DNA of 64,000 bases. Source: Xylanibacter caecicola (GTDB lineage: Bacteria; Bacteroidota; Bacteroidia; Bacteroidales; Bacteroidaceae). The number at the start of each line of letters is the position of its first letter. The stretch's first letter is position 1. The DNA lies in contig NZ_JABKKJ010000015.1 in NCBI RefSeq assembly GCF_013166515.1, positions 1 to 64,000 of the forward strand, written 5' to 3'. The notes below the pieces were generated by a model. That model did not search any database. It saw nothing but the letters and a program-made list of their open reading frames with translations, and was not told where the DNA came from. This document shows positions 55,258-63,242 of the stretch, one piece after another. The position numbers and the translations under genes are program-made.

Positions 55258-55680
55258 ATGAAAGATTATAAATATACAATCAACGGAAATAAATATGAAG
55301 TTGCCATAGGCGACATCGTTGATAACATTGCCGATGTTACTGTAAACGGTGAAGTGTTCAAGGTGGAAATGGAAAAAGAACCGGAACCTGAAAAGAAAAA
55401 AGTTGTGGTAAAGCCGGTGGCACAGCCTGCCGCTCCGGTCAATACAAACAATCCGAGAGCGAACATGAGCAATGCTCTCAAGTCTCCACTTCCGGGTATT
55501 ATCACTGAGATAAAAGTGAATGTCGGCGACGATGTTAAAGCCGGAGATACTGTTGTTGTGCTTGAGGCAATGAAAATGGCTAATAATCTTGAAGCGGAAA
55601 AGGGCGGAAAGGTTACTTCTATATTGGTACAGGAGGGTGAAAGTGTAATGGAAGACACTCCTCTGGTGGTGATTGAATAA
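55258..55680 (+). CDS. biotin carboxyl carrier protein
   Basis: 140 aa. An N-terminal beta part (KYTINGNKYEVAIGDIVDNI), a flexible Pro/Ala/Val linker (about 42-70), and a C-terminal biotinyl domain with EAMKMANNLEAE; the Lys of MKM carries biotin. Partner of MmdA for carboxyl transfer (MmdC role). Last gene of the operon, followed by a strong terminator; a gene for the sodium-pumping beta subunit does not follow. Confidence 0.94.
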   Translation: MKDYKYTINGNKYEVAIGDIVDNIADVTVNGEVFKVEMEKEPEPEKKKVVVKPVAQPAAPVNTNNPRANMSNALKSPLPGIITEIKVNVGDDVKAGDTVVVLEAMKMANNLEAEKGGKVTSILVQEGESVMEDTPLVVIE

Positions 55681-55716
55681 ATAATGTTAGAACAAAAGTC
55701 CGGAAGACTTTATAAT

Positions 55717-55757
55717 AAAGGTCTGCAAGTTTGATTATAACTGCAGACCTTTTATTT
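55717..55757 (+). terminator. terminator of the mmd operon
   Basis: AAAGGTCTGCA (55717-55727) pairs with TGCAGACCTTT (55742-55752) and is followed by a T-rich run; 37 nt after the stop. It also serves panD from the other side. Confidence 0.85.
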
Positions 55758-55784
55758 TGTATGGCGGTTTGTTTTGCCGTGTTC

Positions 55785-56132
55785 TTATTTTACAATTTTG
55801 TTGTTTTCAGGAAACACCACTGTCGGTTTGAAAGTATTTGCCTCTTCAAAATCCATAAGTGCATAGGCGATTATTATGACTGTGTCGCCGACAACGCACT
55901 TGCGTGCCGCCGCACCGTTAAGGCAGATACAACCGCTTCCGCGTTCACCTTTTATTATATACGTCTCAATACGTTCACCGTTGTTGTTGTTTACAATCTG
56001 AACTTTTTCTCCTGCAATGAGGTTTGCCGCATCCATCAAGTCTTCATCGATCGTGATGCTTCCCATATAGTTGAGATTAGCTTCCGTTATCTTGACGCAA
56101 TGGAGCTTGCTTTTCAGAACTTCAATCATCAT
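55785..56132 (-). CDS. panD: aspartate 1-decarboxylase
   Basis: Makes beta-alanine for pantothenate. The proenzyme cleaves itself between Gly and Ser of [10 protein letters not shown] (Gly24-Ser25) to form the pyruvoyl group. [30 protein letters not shown] and [13 protein letters not shown] are typical. 115 aa. It follows panC by 35 nt in one operon, so beta-alanine and its ligation to pantoate are made together. Confidence 0.96.
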   Translation of the reverse strand: MMIEVLKSKLHCVKITEANLNYMGSITIDEDLMDAANLIAGEKVQIVNNNNGERIETYIIKGERGSGCICLNGAAARKCVVGDTVIIIAYALMDFEEANTFKPTVVFPENNKIVK

Positions 56133-56167
56133 AGTTGTATTGTTTTGCCCTTTTTAAGGGGATAATA

Positions 56168-57022
56168 CTAATATTCTTTATATTTGATATGGTCGATAAG
56201 GCGCACCGGTTTCTTTCCGCAATATACAGTGATACATCCTACAATGTAGTTGGAATCCTCCCACTTTTCGATGTCTTGCAGGGTGTTTCCGTCTACGATG
56301 GAGAAATATTCGACCTCCAGTCCGTCTGTCGCATTAATCTGAGACACGACCTGATTGTGAGTATCCTTAAGGCTGTGGGTCTTTGCAAACTCTATACTTT
56401 CATTAAGATATTTGAATATATTGGGCGCGATGGCTCTTTCTTCCGGAGCAAGCAGCGTGTTTCTCGAAGAAAGTGCAAGCCCGTCGCTTTCCCTTATTAT
56501 GGGGCATTCGACGATGTCTATGTTCAGTTTGAGGCGTTTTACCATAGCCTTTACTACAGCTATCTGTTGCCAGTCTTTTTCTCCGAAATATGCACGTTGC
56601 GGACGAGTGATATAAAACAAACGGCTTACAACCTGACATACACCGTTGAAATGCCCCGGTCTGTGCTTGCCTTCCATAACGGTAGATACCGGCGGAAACT
56701 CAAACTGACGCTTGTCCGGTGTAGGGTACATCTCTTCTGCTGTCGGTGCAAAGACATAGTCCGCACCGTTCTTTTCCAGTAAGTCACAGTCTTTCTCCAA
56801 TGTACGCGGATATGTAGCCAAGTCGTTGGGGTTGTTGAACTGTGTGGGATTAAGAAAAACAGAAACGACAGTTATGTCATTTTCTTTCACGCTGCGCCTT
56901 ACAAGCGAGGCGTGTCCCTCATGTAATGCGCCCATAGTGGGAACAAGACCTATGGATTGTTTCTTTTTACGTGCTTCAAACAGCTCGTTTTGCAAATCAA
57001 CAATTTTACGAAAAACTTTCAT
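56168..57022 (-). CDS. panC: pantothenate synthetase
   Basis: Joins pantoate and beta-alanine with [21 protein letters not shown] (HIGH-like motif), [49 protein letters not shown] (KMSKS-like region). 284 aa, complete. First gene of panCD; panB is not in the window. Confidence 0.96.
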   Translation of the reverse strand: MKVFRKIVDLQNELFEARKKKQSIGLVPTMGALHEGHASLVRRSVKENDITVVSVFLNPTQFNNPNDLATYPRTLEKDCDLLEKNGADYVFAPTAEEMYPTPDKRQFEFPPVSTVMEGKHRPGHFNGVCQVVSRLFYITRPQRAYFGEKDWQQIAVVKAMVKRLKLNIDIVECPIIRESDGLALSSRNTLLAPEERAIAPNIFKYLNESIEFAKTHSLKDTHNQVVSQINATDGLEVEYFSIVDGNTLQDIEKWEDSNYIVGCITVYCGKKPVRLIDHIKYKEY

Positions 57023-57148
57023 TATTCTTGATTTTGACGTCTTAATTTCAATTAAGGGTGCAAAATAACAACATTTTTCTTAAATGAGAAAGAATATCTT
57101 TAAAAAGATATCTGCAATCCTGTACATTTCCGTAAATAAAGTAAAAAG

Positions 57149-57181
57149 TTGTCTTCTTTACAAAGTTTTTTTGTATCTTTG
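57149..57181 (+). promoter_or_regulatory. promoter of the GT5-like/DUF4270 operon
   Basis: TATCTTTG (57174-57181) is a perfect -7 box 22 nt before the ATG; TTG (57149-57151) is 22 nt upstream, slightly beyond the usual spacing. Confidence 0.6.
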
Positions 57182-57203
57182 CAGAGTTTAAATATTTACT
57201 ATC

Positions 57204-58022
57204 ATGACGGCAAAGAAAGTTTTATTTATCAATCAAGAGATAGTTCCCTATGTTCCTGAAAGCGAATTGTCGCACATGGGAAGATATCTTCCCCAAAGTA
57301 TACAAGAAAAAGGATATGAAATAAGGACTTTCATGCCTAAATGGGGTAACATCAATGAGCGTCGCGGGCAGCTTCATGAAGTAATACGCCTGTCGCGCAT
57401 GATGCTTATCATAGACGAGACGGATCATCCGCTGATTATAAAGGTTGCGTCCATACCTGCAACACGGATACAAGTCTATTTTATAGACAATGATGATTAT
57501 TTTACAAAAAGGTTGATGGCAGAGGATGAGAACGGTGTGGAGTATACGGACAATGGAGAGCGTGCCGTGTTTTTTGCAAGAGGCGTGCTGGAGACAGTAA
57601 AGAAACTTCGTTGGGCACCGGATATCATACACTGCCAAGGTTGGATGAGTTCGATAATTCCTCTTTATATAAAGACAGCTTACCATGACGAACCGTCGTT
57701 TGCAAATGCAAAGATTGTTACTTCGTTGTTTGGTAACGAACTGAAAAACGGATTGGGCGACAATTTCAAACAATGTCTTGAATACAAGAATGTCTCGGCA
57801 AAATTGTTGGAAACGTATAACGACAACTTCGACTTTGTTGAATTGAGCAAGCTGGCAGTGGACTATTCGGACGGAGTGGTGGAGGCTGCACGCGGGATAA
57901 ATCCTGATATCCTCAATCATGTTGAGAACAGTGGACTTCCCTTGTTGAGATATTCCGAGGGAGATGATCTCGCAGAAAGATATGATGAGTTTTATGACCG
58001 GATATTTGACACGGAAGATTAA
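57204..58022 (+). CDS. glycogen/starch synthase-like protein, N-terminal half only
   Basis: 272 aa similar to the N-terminal Rossmann half of GT5 glycogen synthases: KKVLFINQEIVPYVPESELS, YEIRTFMPKWGNINERRGQL, YFTKRLMAEDENG, APDIIHCQGWMSSIIPLYIK. The KxGGL nucleotide-sugar motif is absent (the position reads SELSHMGRYLPQ), and the C-terminal half with the catalytic Glu is missing. It is therefore probably not a synthase. In Bacteroidales this short form often precedes a DUF4270 lipoprotein gene, as here. Regulatory or binding role inferred. Confidence 0.82.
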   Translation: MTAKKVLFINQEIVPYVPESELSHMGRYLPQSIQEKGYEIRTFMPKWGNINERRGQLHEVIRLSRMMLIIDETDHPLIIKVASIPATRIQVYFIDNDDYFTKRLMAEDENGVEYTDNGERAVFFARGVLETVKKLRWAPDIIHCQGWMSSIIPLYIKTAYHDEPSFANAKIVTSLFGNELKNGLGDNFKQCLEYKNVSAKLLETYNDNFDFVELSKLAVDYSDGVVEAARGINPDILNHVENSGLPLLRYSEGDDLAERYDEFYDRIFDTED

Positions 58023-58067
58023 ATCAATAGTTTTATAGGTATTTTAAAACAAAGATTGGAATATTCA

Positions 58068-59606
58068 ATGAAAGTAAGATTTTTTATTGTTGTTGCATTC
58101 CTTGCACTTGTGTTCTCGGCATGTGACGACACGACTGATACTATAGGTAATTCTCTTACGGACGGCATGGATCGTCTTAATATCTCAACCGGTATATTCC
58201 CTGTGCAGACAGCTTCATATAAGTCAGGTGCAGTATTGTCGAGAAACACAGTAGGATATTTGGGCAAGATACGTGATAATGAGACCGGTTCATACGTTAC
58301 AGGCGATTTTATGGCTCAGTTTGCCACGCTTGAAGATTATTCTCTTTTACCCTACGACAGTATTTCCAGTTATGTGATAAGTACTGATGAGCATGGAAAT
58401 GAGGTAAAGGAAGTGATTGCCGATTCGTGTGTCATAGAGTTGTTTTATGATGACTTTTGGGGAGACTCTCTTGCAACGATGAAGTTGACTGCTTATGAAA
58501 TGGCAAAGCCAATGGAAGAGGGAGTGAAATATTATTCGGATTTTGACCCGATAAAAGAGGGATATATCAGGAGTAATACCGATAATGGAATAAAAGTAGG
58601 TAAGGTTTATACATTATCGGATCAGACTGTAGACAGCGATACACGCAATGACGACAGTTATATGCCGAGTATAAAGATAAATCTGAACAAACCGTATACA
58701 GACAAAGACGGGAAGACTTATAATAATTATGGTACATATCTGATGCGTAAGTATTATGAGAATCCGGATAATTTCAGAAATTCGTATAATTTTATCCACA
58801 ATGTTTGTCCCGGCTTCTATTTTAAACTTGATGACGGACTTGGTTCAATGGCTTATGTTAATATAAGCAGGTTGAGCTTGTTTTTCAGGAGCAGGGTATG
58901 GTATACAGAGAAAGACGAGACGACAAAGGAGGAAGTAAAGAAAGTTAAGGATGTTGTTTATTCGTCATCGTTCTTGGGTACGGAAGAGGTATTGCAGACA
59001 ACAAATATAACCAATGACAATCAGACCATAGACCGTCTTGTCGCAGATGAGAGTTGTACTTACCTTAAAACTCCTGCCGGTATATTTACGGAAATGACAT
59101 TGCCGGTAGACGAGATTATGAAAAATCATGAGAATGACACAATAAATATTGCCAAAGTGACACTTACCCGTTTCAACAATAACGGGTATGACAATAAGTA
59201 TGAACTGTCAACTCCGTCAAAGTTGTTGATGATACCGTTGGATAGCCTTGAAACGTTCTTTGGAAAAGAAAAGATTGCGGACAACAGAACATCGTTTGTG
59301 GCATCGGAGTCTAAACTGAAGAATACTTATACCTTTAATAACGTTTCAGGTATGATAACATACATGGCTGGACTTAAAAAAGCACATGCCGGTAACAGTT
59401 CTGATTGGATTAGTAAGCATCCGAATTGGAATAAGGTTGTCTTGGTACCGGTGACTGTTACAACGAATGAGATGAACGATCAGATTGTGAAGATAGTCCA
59501 TGATATGAGCATTACAAGTGCGAAACTTGTAAGAGGTAAAGGTGACGGAGAAGACAATCCTGTCCAGATAAGTGTTGTTTACAGCAAGTTCAATGATAAA
59601 AGATAA
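58068..59606 (+). CDS. DUF4270 lipoprotein
   Basis: 512 aa. The signal peptide ends FSAC (Cys19), followed by DDTTD, an acidic stretch like a surface-export signal. The body is beta-rich (TGIFPVQTASYKSGAVLSRN, YLGKIRDNETGSYVTGDFMA) and typical of DUF4270, a Bacteroidetes family of unknown function. I use ATG 58068 in place of the TTG at 58056. It forms a unit with the GT5-like gene 45 nt upstream and the 42-aa gene that overlaps its stop. Confidence 0.85.
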   Translation: MKVRFFIVVAFLALVFSACDDTTDTIGNSLTDGMDRLNISTGIFPVQTASYKSGAVLSRNTVGYLGKIRDNETGSYVTGDFMAQFATLEDYSLLPYDSISSYVISTDEHGNEVKEVIADSCVIELFYDDFWGDSLATMKLTAYEMAKPMEEGVKYYSDFDPIKEGYIRSNTDNGIKVGKVYTLSDQTVDSDTRNDDSYMPSIKINLNKPYTDKDGKTYNNYGTYLMRKYYENPDNFRNSYNFIHNVCPGFYFKLDDGLGSMAYVNISRLSLFFRSRVWYTEKDETTKEEVKKVKDVVYSSSFLGTEEVLQTTNITNDNQTIDRLVADESCTYLKTPAGIFTEMTLPVDEIMKNHENDTINIAKVTLTRFNNNGYDNKYELSTPSKLLMIPLDSLETFFGKEKIADNRTSFVASESKLKNTYTFNNVSGMITYMAGLKKAHAGNSSDWISKHPNWNKVVLVPVTVTTNEMNDQIVKIVHDMSITSAKLVRGKGDGEDNPVQISVVYSKFNDKR

Positions 59607-59734
59607 TGGCTGATAATTATCTGGAGCGCCGTCAGGAGGATTATGAAAGGCGCAAGGCAAGGTGGAATTTAAAGAAGAAGCATATCGTACAGGTGCAGAG
59701 GAATGTGGAGAAACCTGAAGATGAAGCTTTATGA
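59606..59734 (+). CDS. 42-aa highly charged protein
   Basis: The ATG shares a base with the stop of the DUF4270 gene (TAATG), a strong sign of coupled translation. Sequence begins MADNYLERRQEDYERRKARW and continues NLKKKHIVQVQRNVEKPEDE; it is helical, with about half charged residues. I recall short Bacteroidetes proteins beginning MADNYLE(R/K) in annotated genomes, without a known function. Below the size limit of most gene callers. Confidence 0.65.
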   Translation: MADNYLERRQEDYERRKARWNLKKKHIVQVQRNVEKPEDEAL

Positions 59735-59849
59735 GATATTGCATATATGTCCGGGATGTTGTATTTGATAATCTGTTCCGACGACAGAAAATCATAAAAT
59801 AAAACATGGAACAACGGTTCTGTCAGATCTGAAACGCTGGAAAAAATAA

Positions 59850-60467
59850 ATGAACAGTATGAGAAATGAAATTTTATATATCCTTTTACCAGACTATGCA
59901 GCACATGAAGTCGTATATCTTTCACAGGCAATAGCTTCTGATGAGTATGCACTGAAAGAGAAACCGAAATATGTAAATAAGGTTGTAGCTCCGACAATGG
60001 AGCCGATAAAATCTATAGGTGGTTTTAAGACTCAGCCTGATTATTCGTTGGACACGATGCCGGATGATTATGGAGCGTTGGTACTTATCGGCGGCTTCGG
60101 TTGGAGTACGCCTGTTTCGGAAAAGGTTGTACCTGTTGTCAGACATGCAATAGAGAATGGTAAAATAGTAGGTGCAATCTGCAATGCTGCCTCATTCATG
60201 GCAAAGCATGGATTTCTCAACTCTGTAAAGCATACCGGCAATGGCTTGGAACAATTGAAATTGTGGGGTGGTGACAATTATATCAATTCCGGGGAATATA
60301 TCCATGCCCAGGCGGTAAGTGACAATAATGTTGTTACAGCAAATGGATCGGCGACGCTTGAATTTGCAAAAGAGTTGTTATTGCTCCTTGAAAACGATAC
60401 GCCCGAGCGTATTGAGATGTATTATCGTTTTAATAAGCTGGGCTTTTGTAGCTTGTTTCCGAAATAA
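59850..60467 (+). CDS. DJ-1/PfpI-family protein
   Basis: 205 aa, class I glutamine amidotransferase-like fold. YILLPDYAAHEVVYL at the start and KIVGAICNAASFMAKHGFLN with the nucleophile-elbow Cys (about 109); GEYIHAQAVSDNNVVTANGS follows. Members include deglycases, chaperones and proteases; which applies is open. A second ATG at 59859 may be the true start. 115 nt of plain sequence separate it from the 42-aa gene. Confidence 0.85.
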   Translation: MNSMRNEILYILLPDYAAHEVVYLSQAIASDEYALKEKPKYVNKVVAPTMEPIKSIGGFKTQPDYSLDTMPDDYGALVLIGGFGWSTPVSEKVVPVVRHAIENGKIVGAICNAASFMAKHGFLNSVKHTGNGLEQLKLWGGDNYINSGEYIHAQAVSDNNVVTANGSATLEFAKELLLLLENDTPERIEMYYRFNKLGFCSLFPK

Positions 60468-60727
60468 ATTTTGTATAGGATAAGTCATAGGAGAGACGTT
60501 CTATGCTTTTAAAATACCGGCAATCAGAATTTGAATATAACAAAATCAATACGATATATTTAAGTTCCGGTTTTTCTATATATCAGATGAAATCTGCATG
60601 GTTGGGATTTTTTGTTGCAGTTTCTTGAATAATTTCTTAAAATAGTTTAGGCGACTTCTATTGTTTAATTGGTTGAATAAAAACCAATGAAAATATGAAA
60701 TAAGCAAAGGTTTTCGAAAAATTGCAT

Positions 60728-60735
60728 TACCTTTG
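60728..60735 (+). promoter_or_regulatory. -7 box upstream of map
   Basis: TACCTTTG fits TAnnTTTG, 23 nt before the map ATG; no clear TTTG at -33. Confidence 0.5.
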
Positions 60736-60758
60736 CAGATGTTTTTAAATATAATAAA

Positions 60759-61622
60759 ATGGTATTTAAGAAGAAAAGGAGATGGCATGCATTGTCCGGT
60801 CAGCCTCTTTCGGAAATGGATAAGAGGATTATGGCTCTTGAGAACAAAGGAAAGCTTGTACCTACAAGAGACCTGATAAAGACTGATGAGCAGATTGCAG
60901 GCATACGCAGAAGCGGTGTTGTCAATACCGGAGTTCTTGATGAGGTGGAGAAGCACATTTGTGCAGGTATGACAACGTTGGAGATTGACAAGATATGTTA
61001 TGACTATTGTACCGGTCATGGTGCGACACCGGCATGTCTCAATTACGAAGGATTTCCCAAAAGCGTTTGTACAAGCATTAACGAAGTTGTATGTCATGGC
61101 ATACCGAAGGAAGAGGATGTGTTACAGGAAGGCGATATTGTCAATGTCGACTTTACAACGATATTGGACGGATATTATGCCGATGCTTCACGTATGTTTA
61201 TTATCGGTAAAACAACTCCGGAGAAAGAACAGCTTGTGCGTGTTGCCAAAGAGTGTCTTGAGATTGGAGCCGAGGCAGCAAAGCCATATTGTTTTGTTGG
61301 AGATATCGGACATGCCATACAAAAACATGCCGATAAATACCATTATGGTATTGTGCGTGACCTTTGCGGTCATGGCGTCGGTCTGAAGTTCCATGAAGAG
61401 CCGGAAGTGTTGCACTACGGTCATCGTGGAACAGGCATGGTTCTTGTTCCGGGAATGGTCTTTACAATAGAACCGATGGTTAATATGGGCACATGGCAGG
61501 TTTTTGTTGATGCTGACGATAAATATGGATGGGAAGTGATTACCGGCGATGAGTTGCCCAGTGCGCAGTGGGAACATACTTTCCTTATGACAGAACACGG
61601 TGTTGAGATATTGACAAGATAG
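60759..61622 (+). CDS. map: methionine aminopeptidase, type I
   Basis: Removes the first Met from new proteins. 287 aa: a basic N-terminal extension (MVFKKKRRWHALSGQPLSEM, about 1-40) precedes the pita-bread domain. YEGFPKSVCTSINEVVCHGI (His), VNVDFTTILDGYYADASRMF (two Asp metal ligands), CGHGVGLKFHEEPEV (His) and VFTIEPMVNMG (Glu). Starts a run with tsaD and a CinA-C gene at 6- and 8-nt gaps. Confidence 0.95.
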   Translation: MVFKKKRRWHALSGQPLSEMDKRIMALENKGKLVPTRDLIKTDEQIAGIRRSGVVNTGVLDEVEKHICAGMTTLEIDKICYDYCTGHGATPACLNYEGFPKSVCTSINEVVCHGIPKEEDVLQEGDIVNVDFTTILDGYYADASRMFIIGKTTPEKEQLVRVAKECLEIGAEAAKPYCFVGDIGHAIQKHADKYHYGIVRDLCGHGVGLKFHEEPEVLHYGHRGTGMVLVPGMVFTIEPMVNMGTWQVFVDADDKYGWEVITGDELPSAQWEHTFLMTEHGVEILTR

Positions 61623-61628
61623 TTTGTT

Positions 61629-62660
61629 ATGGACATCAAGGATGTATATATATTAGGTATAGAGAGTAGTTGTGATGACACTTCGGCAGCGGTGCTGTGC
61701 AACGGGGTGTTGTTAAGCAATGTAACGGCGTCGCAGGATGTGCATCGTGATTATGGTGGTGTCGTTCCGGAATTGGCTTCGCGTGCTCATCAGCAGAATG
61801 TCCTGCCTGTTATAGATCAGGCAATAAAGCGTGCCGGAATATCAAAAGAGCAGTTGAGTGCCATTGCTTTTACACGTGGTCCGGGGCTGATGGGGTCTCT
61901 TCTTGTCGGTGTCAGTTTTGCCAAAGGGCTTGCAAGTTCTTTGTCAATACCGTTGATAGACGTCAATCACTTGCAGGGACACGTCATGGCACATTTTATA
62001 AAGGAAGAAGGAGAGGAAAAAGCAGTACCTCCGTTCCCGTTCCTTTGCTTGCTTGTAAGTGGCGGAAACTCTCAGATAGTCAAGGTTAATGCCTATAACG
62101 ATATGGAGGTATTAGGGCAGACTATCGACGATGCAGCCGGTGAGGCGATAGACAAATGTTCTAAAGTAATGGGACTCGGATACCCAGGTGGTCCTATTAT
62201 AGACCGGTTGGCACGCAAAGGCAATCCGCATGCCTTTTCTTTTGCCGAGCCGCATATCCCCGGACTTGACTATAGTTTCAGCGGTCTTAAGACATCTTTC
62301 CTTTACAGTCTGCGCGATTGTGTAAAGGATAATCCTGATTTTGTGGAGCAGAACAAAGAAGATCTTGCCGCCAGTCTTGAATATACTGTAGTGGATATTT
62401 TGATGAAGAAACTGAAACTGGCTGTAAAGCAGACTCGTATAAAGCATGTGGCAGTGGCAGGCGGTGTAAGTGCTAACAATGGTTTGCGTAATGCTTTTCA
62501 TGAATATGCCGGAAAATATGGCTGGACGATATATATACCTAAGTTCGGCTATACAACAGACAATGCGGCAATGATTGGTATTGTCGGATATTATAAATAT
62601 CTCGATGGCGATTTCTGTTCGATAGACAAGCCCGCATTTTCAAAAGTAACATTTCAATAA
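61629..62660 (+). CDS. tsaD: tRNA N6-threonylcarbamoyladenosine synthase TsaD
   Basis: Transfers threonylcarbamoyl to A37 of ANN-decoding tRNAs, with TsaB and TsaE. ILGIESSCDDTSAAVL at the start, PELASRAHQQNVLPVI, GPGLMGSLLVGVSFAKGLA, VNHLQGHVMAH (metal His pair), CLLVSGGNSQIVK, VAVAGGVSANNGLR and YTTDNAAMIG. 343 aa, complete. Confidence 0.97.
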   Translation: MDIKDVYILGIESSCDDTSAAVLCNGVLLSNVTASQDVHRDYGGVVPELASRAHQQNVLPVIDQAIKRAGISKEQLSAIAFTRGPGLMGSLLVGVSFAKGLASSLSIPLIDVNHLQGHVMAHFIKEEGEEKAVPPFPFLCLLVSGGNSQIVKVNAYNDMEVLGQTIDDAAGEAIDKCSKVMGLGYPGGPIIDRLARKGNPHAFSFAEPHIPGLDYSFSGLKTSFLYSLRDCVKDNPDFVEQNKEDLAASLEYTVVDILMKKLKLAVKQTRIKHVAVAGGVSANNGLRNAFHEYAGKYGWTIYIPKFGYTTDNAAMIGIVGYYKYLDGDFCSIDKPAFSKVTFQ

Positions 62661-62668
62661 ATATAAAT

Positions 62669-63178
62669 ATGGGATTTGAAAGTAAAATATTAAGTAGAGA
62701 AATAAGTCAGATTATTTGGGAACGTAATAAGACCGTAGGGACTGCCGAGAGCTGTACCGGTGGGCGTATTGCCGAGTCTCTCATATCAATGCCCGGAGCA
62801 TCAGGCTATTTTAAGGGTAGTATCGTTGCTTATGTTGATGAAATAAAGGAACGTCTGCTGGGAGTGGATGCTACATTGTTGGCTGAGAAAACTGCTGTAA
62901 GTGAAGAGGTGGCGATAGAGATGGTTAAAGGTGCCATAAAGGCTTTGGATGTAGACTATGCTATCGCTGTTACCGGGTATGCCGGACCGGGCGGTGGAAC
63001 CCACGATACGCCGGTAGGTACAATATGGTTGGCATGCGGTACTGAGGACAATATTACTACAATTAAACTTGAAGAAGACCTTGGCAGAGACTTGAATATA
63101 TTTAATGCAACACATCATGCCTTGCAAATGTTTCTTCAGTTCTTGCATGACACGGAAGAAGTGAAAATAGAAGAGTAG
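62669..63178 (+). CDS. CinA C-terminal domain amidase (PncC type)
   Basis: 169 aa, single-domain CinA-C: TVGTAESCTGGRIAESLISM (catalytic Ser region), GASGYFKGSIVAYVDEIKE, AVTGYAGPGGGTHDTPVGTI. Such stand-alone forms deamidate nicotinamide mononucleotide to nicotinic acid mononucleotide in the NAD salvage route. No CinA N-terminal domain. Third gene of the map run. Confidence 0.92.
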   Translation: MGFESKILSREISQIIWERNKTVGTAESCTGGRIAESLISMPGASGYFKGSIVAYVDEIKERLLGVDATLLAEKTAVSEEVAIEMVKGAIKALDVDYAIAVTGYAGPGGGTHDTPVGTIWLACGTEDNITTIKLEEDLGRDLNIFNATHHALQMFLQFLHDTEEVKIEE

Positions 63179-63196
63179 GGGAGTTTTATAGGATTT

Positions 63197-63236
63197 CGCC
63201 GCGGTCATTGGATAAAATAAGCTAATAACCGCGGTG
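63197..63236. terminator. hairpin between convergent genes
   Basis: CCGCGGTCATT (from 63199) pairs with AATAACCGCGG (ending 63234) with one bulged base; it lies 20 nt beyond the CinA-C stop and just beyond the stop of the convergent gene. Confidence 0.55.
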
Positions 63237-63242
63237 TTACCT

